Assembly: GCA_001692895.1 (NCBI GenBank)
Contig: KV748239.1
Span: 467,206-531,205, forward strand
DNA: 64,000 bases
Direction of reading: 5' to 3'
Source: Cenococcum geophilum 1.58
Taxonomy: Eukaryota > Ascomycota > Dothideomycetes > Gloniales > Gloniaceae
This document shows, one piece after another, positions 24,193 to 36,322 of the stretch. Made by a program: the position numbers and the translations under genes. The notes beneath the pieces were generated by a model. That model did not search any database. It had not been told where the DNA came from and was given only the letters and a program-made list of their open reading frames with translations. Numbering within the stretch: position 1 is the first letter of the stretch; each line of letters opens with the position of its first letter.

Positions 24193-24366
24193 TGTTAGAT
24201 AATCTGTATTCTCTATGGCGTAGGATGTGCACGAGTCACGTGCACGGGGCCCGTGCTTTGTAAATATCTTCATCTAAGCCTAGGGGCCCTAGGTCAAGAC
24301 ACAATTAAGATTATCAATCAATCAACCCATTTCATTAATGAATAGCTCTATATGAGTTATCTGACA
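24193..24366 (+). repeat. Copia-3 5' LTR
   Basis: 174 bp, TGTTAGATAATCTG to GAGTTATCTGACA. It is less AT-shifted than its 3' partner and contains the palindrome-rich block GTGCACGGGGCCCGTGC. Confidence 0.95.
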
Positions 24367-24385
24367 GTTATGAGCCCGGTCCGCC
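24367..24385 (+). promoter_or_regulatory. Copia-3 primer binding site, tRNA-iMet anticodon-half type
   Basis: GTTATGAGCCCGG directly follows the 5' LTR. It is the complement of the anticodon arm (CCGGGCTCATAAC) of eukaryotic initiator tRNA-Met rather than of its 3' end. Priming by an internal half-tRNA is established for Drosophila copia; here it is inferred from the match. Confidence 0.75.
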
Positions 24386-24459
24386 GACACAAGAAGCTAT
24401 TCGGCTAATACTTAATCATTTGACAAAATTCTACCTCATCGTCAGACTCTGACACCTCA

Positions 24460-24600
24460 TCGTCACAAGACGACCCTGATCGAAATCCTACCTCAATTGT
24501 CACAGGACGAGATTCCATGAGATTCCACGAGATTCCACCTCAATCGTCAAAGGACGATCCTGACGATAAGGACGATCCTGACGACAAAATACCATCTCAA
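24460..24600 (+). repeat. Degenerate short repeats in the Copia-3 leader
   Basis: Multiple copies of ACCTCATCGTCA/ACCTCAATCGTC and GACGATCCTGACGA, plus GAGATTCCA three times, occur in about 140 bp. GC content is higher than in the coding body. Confidence 0.6.
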
Positions 24601-27600
24601 TTCCTCCTTTGCCTATTAGTCAAATGACTCTACCAACTACCTCATCGAACACGATCATCCTTAATAAGCCAGAAGACTGGGAACAATGGCTATGGCAACT
24701 CCGAGCCCTTGTAGATTAGCAAATTTGGGCCTACGTTAACCCAGCTACTAAAGCACCTTAAGAAGGTCTACTTAAAAAACCACCTTATCTAAAGGTTATA
24801 GACTTTAATGAGAATACAACCTTATATGTATAGCTCTCGTCGAACTAATAAAAAGCGTACAAGAACAGCAGACGATACTACGACTAGGACATAAAGTACT
24901 TCCTAAAATAGAAAGAGTATCTGCAATAGATACGCACCTAGATCACAACTACAGTATTAATTCAGAAGAAGCTACTGCTTAACCCTTCCTTAACAGTTAA
25001 AGAATGGCTATCCCAATTAAAGGAGAATACAGAACCTACCTTATTGTTTATTAGGAAGAAGGTATAACACTAGTATATAGAAGCCCTTAAGGGGTTTAAA
25101 CACTTATTAAAATTAAATTAGTGGTTAGATTAATGGAAATACGTAGTAGTACTAGGAGAGAAGTATAAGATCCTTTAAATGTCTAATAGAATCTGGCTTT
25201 AAGATTTAGTAGAAGTTATTTAACCTTTTAGCGACGCCTACTATATAAAGTATACTACTAAGTTAAATAACCTACAGAAGTTAAGATCTTCCAAATACTA
25301 TAGAGTAGTAAAGAAGCTATAAGAAGGACTTAGAACACCCTTAAAGAAAGCCAATGCTACTATAAGAGGGAGTATCTTTAATATAGACTTCGTAGAGTAA
25401 GCTATTAAGAATCACTCTAATACTACTAAAGGTTTATAAAGAGGAAGAGCCTTAGTATATAATAGACGCTTAAAGAGAGTCGGGATACTAGTAAATAAGG
25501 AGACGTCCTACAAAAAGCTAACGCCTAAGTGCTTAGCGTATAGAATATAAGGACACTCCCTATAGAACTATTAGTGTTTATTTAAAAATAAGAGACCTAT
25601 AGGAGTTATAATAGGAGATATACGCGTTAATAGGGCACTAAAGAAGGTAGAAAAGAATAAGAATTTTGCTAATTAAGTTATAAAGATTAGACTTAAAGAA
25701 CAGGAAGACAAGGCTTAATAATAATAGGATAAGAGTTAGGAAGTTAAAATTAAGGGAGAAGCTAATGCGATATTTCTAGAATTGTATTATATAGGTTAAA
25801 TCCATCTATTAAAGCTATTAACTATTCTTAACTTAGGAACCACTCTCTATATCTTTAATAACCTTTCTTATTTCTATAACTTTAAGAAAGCTTTAAGACT
25901 TAAATACGCCATCGCCGGCAGCTTAGAAGTGCTTATACTAGGCTATAGTAATATTACTATCTAAGTTACAAAACTAGATAAGAGTAAGGGAATCCTACGT
26001 CTTAAGGACGTTGCCTTTTATATAGACTTTAATATAAATCTAGTGTCGTTCCGTCTACTTTAAAAATAAAGGTACTACTAGGACAATAAAGGAGAGAATA
26101 ATCTTCTAGTTTAAAAGGATAACTTAGTCCTATATTAAATGGAAGAACGTTATAGATAACAGACTATTAAATACATTTAACTAGGAAGTCTATTAGCATT
26201 TAAAATAAGCTAAATGCTACGCTAATAGAAGCGTAGAGCATTATTAAGAGACGCTTATCCAGATTTAAAAGGAGATGTATATTTATAGTATCTGTATTTA
26301 GGTTATCTAGGACCTATAAACCTTTATTATTTAGGTCTTAACGCCTTAGAAGTTAAGCTTTAAGGCCTAAAGATAACGGAATATTAATATTATAGTCTTG
26401 CTAAAATTAAGCATTAGGTCTTAAGAAGGTTCTTAAAATAGAATATTAATAAACCTTATCTTAACCTCTATATTAACTAGACTAACCTTAAGGAAGCGTA
26501 TACTGGATTTATATGAGTTATATTTATCTATAATACCTTCTTAGAAAGAACCTTCCTGTATTTTATAATAACGCATAATAAAGAGAAGGAGATACTATAA
26601 GTGCTTAAAGATTTTACCTAATAGATTTATCTAAGGTATAACCTTAAGATTAACACCATTAGATTAAATAACGAGCTAGGGAAAAGAAGAACCCTTAAAT
26701 AGCTACGGACTTAAGGAATTATATTTAAGCCTTCGGCGCTATATACCTAAGCTTAAAACAGTACCGCCGAACGCTTAGGGGGTGTAATTATTAAGAGATT
26801 ACGAGCAATAAGAATTGCTGCTAATTTACTACACGACCTATAGAACGAGATAGTTAACTACGTAGTGTACCTTTAAGATTAAACTCCACTAAAAAGCAAT
26901 AGTTGGAAATCGCCATATAAGAAGTTCTATACCTTCCTAGCTAATAGGTTAAGAAAGCCGTAACTAGCGTACCTAAAAGCCTACGGCTATAGGGCGTACG
27001 CGATAACGTCGGACGCCTAGCTAAAGAAGAAAAGGCTAAGTAAGCTAGATCCGCGAGCCCATATCGGCTACCTTGTTAGCTATAACTCTACCAATATCTA
27101 TAGGATCTGGATCCTATATAAAGGTATCGTTATCTCTACTAGGGACGTTATCTTTAACAAGAAGACGTTCTTTGACGGCAAGTAAACGGACATCTTAAAG
27201 GACCTACACGCTGAGTTAGATACGCTAATTAAGAAGATTTAACTCCTTAATACCTTAACTAAGAATAAGGTCCTTTTAGAAGACAATAAAGAAATATTTA
27301 AACCATTAATTTAAGAGGAAGACGACAATGACGTTAATAAGCCAGTTCGAACCTTTAATAAGTTAGCAGATCTCGAGCTTGCAAGAGCTCTTGAAGATGC
27401 GTACTATACACCACCTCTAACAGAAGAAGATAAAGAATCTCTATATACCTTTCACGTTAAGTATCCTATAAAGTTAGATATATAAGGTACTAATTAAGAC
27501 GTCGCTTATTAAGCAGGAGATGCGTTTAACACTTAGGGGGTGTCCAATGACTTAGTTAAAGACTTATTTAAGGAAGCCAGCGATAATAGGTTTAAAGACT

Positions 27601-29571
27601 TTATTACTAAAAGGATTACGTCAGCCTATTACAGCGCCTTCTTAGTAGGAAGGAAGTTTAACCTTAATAGTTAACTTAACGATAGTAAGCTAAAATCAGG
27701 CAGAATACGCGATGTTAAATTATATAGGAAGAACCTACCTCCGCCACCCTAGTTAATCCAAGACCTTAATACGTATCCTCTTTAAGATTAATTCTAAGAG
27801 GCTTAACAAGCCCATCTCCAATTTTATTATTAAATAAGGTCATTTTAAGAAACAGATAAGAAGCATGTAAAGGGATAGCAGGTCCTTAACTTAATATGAG
27901 TATTCGTTTATAAGACGGACAAGCACGGATTTCTCTAGAAATATAAGGCACGCTTAATAGTCTGCGGAAATCAATAGGCCCTAGGAGACCTACCTATAAG
28001 AGCTACTATATTAGCTAGTATAACCTTCCGAACCCTTATAGCAATTACTACAAAATTTGACCTGGAGATAACATAGATAAATGCAGTTAATATGTTTATC
28101 CATTGCGATCTTAACGAGGTTATTTATATAAAGCTACCGCCAGGGTTCAATAAAGGAAAGATAGACAAAGTACTACGCTTAAGAAAAGCCCTATACGGAC
28201 TACGACGATTACCACTATTATAGCAGAAGAATCTCACAAGCTTATTAAACGAATTGGGTTTTAAAGAAGTACCCTAGGAGCCGTATATTATGCTAAAAGG
28301 TAAAATAGTTATCTTCTTCTATATCAACAATATTATCTTCTGCTACCGAAAGACAAATAAAAAGAAAGCTTAAGAAGCAATTAAGGAGCTAAGTAAGGAA
28401 TACTAGATGAGTACCCTTAGCGAGCTAAAATAGTTCCTAGGAATCCACGTACTACGTAATTATAGCTAGAGGCTCCTATAGCTATCCCAAGAAGCCTATA
28501 TTAAGAAGATAGCTAATTAGTATAAGATAGATCTTAGAGGGCGTCTTTTAGATACTCCTATAGCAGAATCGGAACTCCTCCCTACTAATTACCGTATAAT
28601 CCGTCTAACGCGTCCGTCCCCCAATATAGACCTATTAGTCCGTCCTATATCCCTACTAGCTTCTATAATACTATATTAGAAAAAACTGGGTTTAGTACTC
28701 TATATAGCCACTACGACGCGTCCGGATATTGCCTTTATAGTATTATAGCTGGTAAGGTTTAATTAGGACCTAAGCTAAAAGCACTATTAAGCGGCAGATA
28801 GAGTTATCCAGTACCTATATAGCACAAGGAGTAGAGTAATCTACTATAGAGGAAATAAGGAAGAAATAAACGGTAAAGGGAGAGATAAAGGAATACGCGA
28901 CTAAGGACGAGACGACGGAGACAGTAGAAGTAAAGCGTAATTATTTATCTATACCAGCGACGCATTATTCGCGGACAACTCCGTTAATAGAAAGAGCTCG
29001 TAAGGATATATTATAAAGCTATTTAGGGGGCCAATCGCCTGGAGAGCAAACAAGTAGGGTATGGTTATAACGTCAAGCATAAAAGCCGAGCTGTTAGCCC
29101 TATTACAGACAGCAAAGGAAGCTATCTTTATTAGTAGGCTATTTAAAGTAATAACGTTACAACTAAACGAGCCCTTAATTATTAACTATAACAACACCCA
29201 AACGCTCTAACTAATTATAGAAGATACGGTAAAGCTAATTATAAAGCTCCGACACGTTAATATCTATTAATACTAGCTACGTTAGGAATACGCAAAGAGA
29301 CGAGTATAATTTCGATGGACAGTAATGAAGGAGATAATTACTAATGGACTTATAAAGGCCCTGCCTAAGCAGAGGTTTTAAAGCTTCGTTAATATAATTA
29401 GGATGGTAGATATTAAGGAGCGGCTAAATAAGGAGAAGTAACTGGAGGACCTAAGGGAGAATATCAGAGCGAGACGGAAGGATTTAAATAAGATTATAGT
29501 ACAATTAACGCATTAACGGACACGAGAAGGTAGTTAGCTTTGACCTTAAAGAGCTCGAAGCTAAGGGGGTG

Positions 29572-29745
29572 TGTTAGATAATCTGTATTCTCTGTGGCGT
29601 AGGACGTATATAAGTCACGTGCACGGGGCCCGTGCTTTATAAATATCTTTATCTAAGCCTAGGGGCCCTAGGTTAAGACACGATCAAGATTATTAATTAA
29701 TTAACCCATTTCATCAATAAATAGCTCTATATAAGTTATCTAATA
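29572..29745 (+). repeat. Copia-3 3' LTR
   Basis: 174 bp, collinear with 24193-24366, with transition differences, followed by target copy TAAGC. Confidence 0.95.
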
Positions 29746-32190
29746 TAAGCCTCCCCTATAATAAGGGCCTTTAGGCTATAGCAAAATAGGTAAAGAAAAA
29801 GGTAGGGCGTTTAGTAGAAGACTTATACCTACTACCCCTATAAAGAGTAGGGGAATTATAGGCTACTAATAACAATGATAAGAAGGTAAAGATCCTTATA
29901 GAAAGGTTCTTCCCCTAACCAGCTCTAGTAGACCTTAGCGACATTATAGGTAAAACACTAGTGACTTGCCTAAGGGTCGACAGCAATATAATAATAGAGG
30001 AAATGGCTAGAACTATTAGCCGCCTTTTAAATAATATAGTACTAGGACTAGATAGGATTCTAAATAAGGCCTTAAAAACCTATAGACCACTTATAGCACC
30101 CTAGCTTATAGATATAGCTAGGGCATACTTTACTATAGGCTACTACCTATAACTTGGAAGATCTATAATAACGGTTATTTTACGGAAAGAAGGTAAAGCA
30201 GATTACTTAATCCTAGGAAGCTACTGCCCTATTGCCTTAGAAAATACCCTTAATAAGATCTTAGAAAAGGTAATAGTGGACTATATAGTAGATACGGCTA
30301 AGAAATATAACCTACTACTATAAAGGTAAATAGGGGCAAGAAAGAACCGCTTAACACTATTAGCACTTACGCTACTCGCTGCCACTATTAAATCCGCATA
30401 GGTGATGCGAAGGGACTTTATAGTATTAATACTCAGCCTAGATATTAGCGGCGCCTATAATAACATACCCTATAAGCGTCTCCTATATATCCTTAGGGTA
30501 AAAGGCTTCCTAAAATAGATTATATAATTTGTTTAAGGGTTTATAGGTTAAAAAGAAATATTATTAGTCTTTAGTAGATACCAGAGCCCCCCTATTATAG
30601 TTATAACAGGAATACTATAAGGATTACCCCTCTTGCCTATACTCTTCCTTTTTTTTATAAGTAACCTACTTAACTCCTTTAAGGAAGGGGCGACCTAGGG
30701 GATAGGCTTTATTAACGATATAAACCTAATTATATACGGGCTAATAGCCGCAGAGAATTGTAGAATACTAGAGAAAGCTTATAACACCTATATAGAATAG
30801 GCAAGACGATATAGAGTCCAATTCTCACTAGAGAAATACTAGCTAATCTACTTTATAAGAAAACGCAACTAATCTATAGATCTTTAGCATATAATTTATA
30901 TTTAAGGCTTTAGGGGTTAACTAGTTTAGGGCCTAAGGGTATTAGGAGTATAGGTAGATAGTAAGCTCTAATAGAGCGTATATGCGGCGTAAGCGGCCTA
31001 TAAGGGCCAAGCATAGTATATTATATTATTTAGGATTGTTAATTCTATATAGGGTCCATGCTTTTAGAGGTCACGCCTACTATATACAGCAGTTATCCGG
31101 CTAACTATAACGTATAGGTCTAGTATTTGGGCCATTAGAGAATCTAAAAAAGGCCCCCCTAAATTACTCCTTAAACTACTCTAAAAGGTCTAAATAGCCT
31201 GCCTTTAGAGTATAATAGGCGGATATAAGCGAACGGCCATAGCACTGCTTAAAAAGGAAGCTAATATTCCCCCCCTATAACTATATATTAAAGCCGCTGT
31301 AATATAAAGGGCGTAAAATAAACGTAACTCTAATGTTATAAAGTATATTAAGACATGCCTAAATAAACTATAGAGGGATTCTAGGGCGCCCTATAGGAGA
31401 ATAAACTAATAACCCTAAAGTAGGGAAGATATATTAAAGAAACAGGTAAAGAAAGTAGAAAAAGAATAGTGCTACTTTAGGGCCCAGGCCTATATAGAGG
31501 AGGAAGGAAGACGCATAAGAGGCCAGTAAAGATAATAGTAAGAAAGAAAAAGGAGCTAAAGTAGAGTATAAAAAAACGCTAGAAAACTATTTACTGTAAT
31601 ATAATACTGGCTAAACTAACGCTAGAGAGGTATATAGGAGTTAAAGGTATAGAGGCTGACTAAGGTAAGAGGAACCTAAGCTATAGCATAGTTAACGCTA
31701 TAGGGGGTAAATACTTTAGGGCTCCGAGAAGGCCTAACGAAGGTAGAAAATATAATAGCAACACTCTTAAGAACAGGAATAATAGGACTAAAAGACTAGC
31801 TCTACTAGGTGGGTATTTTAGTAGGTAGCCTAAAATGCGAATGTAGCTGGCTAAAACAGATACTAAAACATATAATTTTATTATGCCCCTTACGTATTAA
31901 CTAAGAAGTAATGCTTTTAGTAGCTAGTATAGAGAACTATAATACACTGCTCTTAATATAAAAAGGCCTTAAGGTGGTTACCTAGTAGCTTATTAGCTAA
32001 AATATACTAAACTAGTTCTGGGTTGCAAAGGAAATAGTAATAAAGGGTAAGGGGGGCGAGCAACGGGCGCCCCCTAATAACTCTACAGTGGTAGAGTAAA
32101 GTTTGCGATACTAGTACGTCCGTAGGCTTGTTACGGCAGCAGTAGTTCCTAAAAAGGTTAAAAAGTAAGGTAGTAAAGCACTATAGATGA

Positions 32191-32222
32191 CTTATAGGCG
32201 CCTTATAGGCGCCTTATAGGCG
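32191..32222 (+). repeat. Three 11-bp tandem units near the LINE 3' end
   Basis: CTTATAGGCGC is repeated three times, the last copy one base short, in the LINE 3' untranslated region about 120 bp before the tail. Confidence 0.8.
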
Positions 32223-32341
32223 AGTCCTAAAAGGCGGGGAGATAGATTACGGGGTTTTCTTAAATAGAGTTTTCTCCCCATATGTATATAAGGAGTAGTC
32301 CGCGTAGGCCCAATAGNGATCCAAATCAGACGTTAAGCAAT

Positions 32342-32372
32342 GAATAATAATAATAATAATAATAATAATATT
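32342..32372 (+). repeat. (TAA)n tail of the LINE
   Basis: About ten TAA/AAT triplets end the LINE. A simple TAA-type tail rather than poly-A is known for I-like LINEs and marks the 3' boundary. Confidence 0.85.
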
Positions 32373-32689
32373 ACCTACTAATTACCTATATATAACGGCT
32401 TTAAAAAGCGACTTAGATTTTATCTAAAATCTTATTTAAAGCTTGCTTTTCTATACGTCCTCCTTTCTACTTACTAAAATACTATTAATTAGGCTTTTCC
32501 GAAGCTCTATAACTCTAGCTATTATAAGAAATAATTTAGCAATAGACTCTATTTTAAAAGCTTATAAAATAGCTAGCTACTCTATCCCTTAGCATAGTAA
32601 TTTATATTCTACTAGTATTAATAAAAACTAGCCAATTAGAGGAGCTAAATTTAGTGCCTATACTTAGAAATTCACAGCTTTACGTATAG
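32373..32689. other. Unassigned AT-rich stretch between LINE tail and Gypsy-C
   Basis: I see no domain and no match to the other elements in this window. Its AT-richness and lack of open frames suggest another mutated repeat fragment. Confidence 0.4.
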
Positions 32690-33036
32690 ACTATACTTAA
32701 CATTTTAATATTATTGCTTATCTAGCGCCTAATACGCCCTTATAGGGTATTTCTTATTTTTTACCTTTAGCGTTTAGTGTATACTATACTGGTTATTTAT
32801 ATATACAATCTATACTAATATATAATACGCTAAGTATCTTAGGTTAACTCTTAGCTTATCTTTATCCTTAAGTTTAAACCTCTATTTAACTAGTCTAGTT
32901 ATTAGCCTATTATTAGTAGGTATTAAGATTTGTTATTCTCTTCTCTAGTCCTTTAACCGTCCTTCTAAGTCCTTTAATATTATAATTAAGGCTCCTTAAA
33001 TATGACTTATCTATCATTCTAATATAGCTTAGTCTA

Positions 33037-33205
33037 TATTAGGGCACTAAGTAGGCTAATAGAATAATATATATAATGCTCTATATTAGGAAGAATCTTA
33101 GGGGCTTAAAGGCCCTAAGAAGGTATCTATATAATGGCCCGCGCGCTATTATGTAACACGTCACTGAGCTTAAAGAGACTGCCTAAGTACCCCCCCTTAC
33201 TAACA
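33037..33205 (-). repeat. Copia-4 3' LTR
   Basis: 169 bp, TATTAGGGCACTAAG to CTTACTAACA on plus. The adjoining purine tract reads AGGGGGGTG on the coding strand at about 33206-33214. Confidence 0.93.
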
Positions 33206-35887
33206 CACCCCCCTAGGCTTTATGAGCTCTAGCGAATAGGAAACTCCTTTAGGATAACTATACTATACTCCATAAGGTTGTGGTTAATAGGTAGGGGTAA
33301 TATAAGTAGTAAGAAATGAAATTAAGAAAATGGAAATTTCGAATATTAATAACGCTTAATCGCCCGTCTTCTATGCTAAAAAGTAGTATTAGTAAGCTTT
33401 AAAATTTGGAACTAAGTTAATTAGCATTAATTCTAAGGTTTTACTGGTTGTAGTATAATATCCTAATTAGCCCTAGGTGACTTAAGAGACTTTAGTAACT
33501 CTAATACCTATCTTAAACGCCTTATAGGCGGCCTTTAGTAAAGCCTTTATTAAGCCGTCTACTGGCTAATCTATACCTAGTATATGGTGTAGTTTAATCC
33601 TACCCTATTTAATATTATCCTTAATCTTATAAAGCTTAATATCCGTGTAGCGCTCTTTTAGCACCAGTCGCTCGCCCTTAGTAAGTGCTTAAACGTTTGC
33701 ACTATTAGTATAGATCTAAACTAGAGCTAGATCCGTGCCGTTATAGCTAAGGGCTCTTAGGAAGGTTGTAATCTTAATCGCTTCTTATACTGCCGATTTA
33801 ATCGCTAGGTACTCTGCCACTATAAATAACATTACTACTATTAATTGCTTCTTTAAAGCCTATTTAATTAGAGCTCTAGTTAGTTTAATAAACTAGCCCT
33901 AAGTTAATTTACGGTTATCTAGATTATTACTATAAGCTGCATTAACGTATACCTCTAGGTTAAGTCTCTTTAGGTTATACTGCTTCCCGCTATATATAAT
34001 TCCGTAGTCTTTTATACCTTAGATATATCCAAATACTCTCTTAACATGCGCTTAATATTTATTAGGTAGGTTAGCTAAATATTGTAATAGCTTTCCTATA
34101 GCTGTAAATAGGTCTAGTCTTATTTAATATAAGAGCCAGGTAAAGGTTCTAATGGCTTTTAGGTACCACTTTTTATAGGCCTTATTTATAAGGTCTTCTA
34201 GATAGCGCTTTCTTAATTAAAGGCTAGTAGCTATTAGTATTGCTTTTAGGTTAATTCTAGTAAGCTTAAAGGACTCTAAGATCCTCGCTATATAGGCGTC
34301 CTACACAATCGCGATCTTTTTAATTAACTTGGTCGCGTACTATATAAATCCCTAAGAAGAATTAAAGCTCTCCTAGGTCCTTAATCTTATATCGTTTTTA
34401 TAGGAGCTCCTTAAGGGCCTTAATTACTAGTATTGTTGCTACCGTAATTATAATATTATCTACGTATAAGCAGAGATAGGCGTCTTAGTATTTATAATGT
34501 CAAAATACGCAAGGATCTTTGTTAATTAGCTTAAATCCTATTATCTTTAGATACTCCGTTAGGGTGTTATACTATAGTAGAGGTACCTATTTAAGGCTAT
34601 ATATCGCCTTTAGTAATAGATAGACTAATATACGGTTGTTATTTTTAAATCCTTTTAGCTATTATATGTAGATTAAGTGCTTCCTTATAAAGCTGTTTAG
34701 GAAGGCCGTAATAATATTAATCTGGTAAGCCTTAAGGTTATATACCGCAATTAACGCCAGTAGAATCCTATATGCAGTTAAGGTCACTACCGCGGCATAT
34801 ATACGGTTATAGTCGATATTCACTACCTAGTAGTTACCGTATATAACCTACTATGCCTTATACCGGATTACCTCTCTAAATGCGTTATATTTAAGGTCGA
34901 ATATAAACTTTAATAGTAGTACTTATATGCCCTTTAGTCTCTTAACCAATTAATATATCTTAGCTTTTTAGTGTTAAGTTATTTTAACTATTAGCGCTTA
35001 ACGCTAGTAAGGAGCTTCTAGTGACTATAAAGCCTCCTTTAATATTCGCGGTATCTTAATCTTATATAGAGCTTCTAGATAAGGTTTTTAAGGAGCCGGC
35101 TGCATCTATATATAGGATAAGAATGTAATCGCTATATAAGAGACCTTCTTTTAGCTATAAGTATTCACTCTAATAGGAAGCTCCTCTGCTTTAGCAGCTT
35201 TTATCTCTATACCCCCCTTAAACTGTTAGTTAATTCGGTAGACTCTATTATTATTTAAATCGACATTATCTTAATTATTATAGTCCTTATCGTCGCTTTT
35301 AGCAATTAACGGTATTATACTCTCCCTGCCCGCTAAAAGTAAGTTAGCAGTTAACTACTAGGCTGCCTTCTTAAAGGCTCGCAACGCCTTAGCTGTATTT
35401 TTTATAGTAGGTGTATTGGTTATTTAAAATATAGTGGCGTACCATTATATATCTCTATATAGGTTAGTTACCTTCTTAAAAATTGGCGCTAACGCTAAGG
35501 AGTTTCCTAACTCTGTTAAGGGGCTCTAACTTAATAACTAATTTAACTATATTAACGGACCTGGTTCTAGTAAGGGGGACAACTATAGTATTACCCCTCT
35601 TAGGCCTAGTTCTTTTAGTACTAAGTTAGAAGTATAGGGTCCTTTTAGTTTACCTATACGGTATTCCTTTTCTTTTAGTGCTTTTATAGTAGGATAGGTA
35701 GCTATTATAATTATAATAGTGGTTAAACCTTATAGTTCCGGTAGTAGTTTTAGCTCTAATTCCTATATAGTAAGCTTATCTTCTAATGTAGCGATTAGTA
35801 GATCTAGAGCCTTATTAAATATTATATCGCGCAACCGTATAATCTTATTCTTAATTAGTATCTAAATATAATAAATATAACTATTAT

Positions 35888-36322
35888 TATAACGAAGCCT
35901 TATAGGAAATACTACGGTAGACTTGTTAATGGACTAGGTATATAGGTATAGAATAGTTAACAACGTAAATATAACTAGTAGAGTGGTTACCTAACAGATT
36001 AACTCTAATTATATTCTGAGATTTACTATAAAGAAGAGAAACTATCTATAAAGACCGTGTGTCTTTAAATATATAACCCCCCCTTATAGTAAAGGGTTTA
36101 GTACGTTAGTATATTAGTACGTTAGTATATTAGTACGTTAGTATATTACATTCCTATATTCCCACGTTTCTATATTCCGAACTTATAATATAACTAGCTA
36201 TATAACTTAGCTACCCCTTATCCTATAGCTTAATTAGTTCCAGCGCCTCCTATACTATCTTAACTAACCCATTTATATCTGTCCTTAGTAGTCGCACTAC
36301 TGCTAATATAAGGTCCGTAATA
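35888..36322 (-). repeat. Gypsy-A 3' LTR
   Basis: 435 bp, TATAACGAAGCC to GTCCGTAATA on plus. It includes a 16-bp unit (GTACGTTAGTATATTA) three times at 36101-36148. Confidence 0.92.
36101..36148. repeat. Three 16-bp tandem units in the Gypsy-A 3' LTR
   Basis: GTACGTTAGTATATTA is repeated exactly three times. Related shorter arrays sit in the other LTRs of this family (51460-51490 and 58626-58652). Confidence 0.9.

Larger units (their letters stand above)
24193..29745 (+). mobile_element. Copia-3: Ty1/Copia LTR retrotransposon fossil inside the LINE
   Basis: Two 174-bp LTRs (24193-24366, 29572-29745) bound a 5.55-kb plus-strand element with 5-bp target copies CAAGC and TAAGC, differing by one transition. 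Parts: primer site 24367-24385, a repeat-rich leader to about 24620, gag from an ATG near 24627 (LNKPEDWEQWLWQLRALVD) with a zinc knuckle near 25530-25600, protease about 25800-25900, integrase about 26440-27020, reverse transcriptase about 27740-28500, RNase H about 28690-29350, and a purine tract (CTAAGGGGGTG) against the 3' LTR. The leader and left LTR are visibly less mutated than the body. It is broken, with many dozens of changes. Confidence 0.93.
22990..32160 (+). pseudogene. LINE ORF2: endonuclease, reverse transcriptase, zinc tail; interrupted by Copia-3
   Basis: ORF2 nicks the target and copies the LINE RNA there. The endonuclease spans about 23085-23690: LNLEKYYILAI-x-EP (family LQEP/IQEP), RVYFIISKAIS, IINIYNPRVKG, LLEDINLYYPR (family GDFNLHHPxWGG), GLKLATP, and SIINLIFID where the family has Ser-x-Ile-Asp. 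Copia-3 (24193-29745) then breaks the gene. Reverse transcriptase resumes about 29900-30760: ITVILRKEGKADY, YCPIALENTLNKILEKVI, LSLDISGAYNNIPYKRLL (catalytic Asp kept), GLPLLPILFLFF, and GFINDINLIIYG, where the family has GFxDD; the first Asp is Asn. A C-terminal CxCxW...KHIILLCPL zinc motif lies at about 31840-31895. Stops are numerous, nearly all TAA/TAG. Confidence 0.85.
19876..32372 (+). mobile_element. Tad-like LINE (non-LTR retrotransposon), split by Copia-3
   Basis: The LINE's own sequence is about 19876-24192 plus 29746-32372, near 6.9 kb, close to the usual 7 kb of Tad-type elements. Order: ORF1 with zinc knuckles, ORF2 with apurinic-type endonuclease, reverse transcriptase and a C-terminal zinc motif, then a (TAA)n tail at 32342-32372. 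The 3' end is certain from the tail. The 5' end is not: 19876-20900 carries no clear domain and is assigned only by continuity. No LINE target duplication could be identified. Both ORFs carry many RIP-style stops. Confidence 0.82.

Noticed and set aside
24367-24385. tRNA gene fragment resembling initiator tRNA-Met
   Set aside because: Only the anticodon-arm complement is present, directly next to an LTR; it is a primer binding site.
36101-36148. CRISPR-like array of 16-bp repeats
   Set aside because: The units are head-to-tail without spacers and sit in a retrotransposon LTR; this is a fungal sequence.
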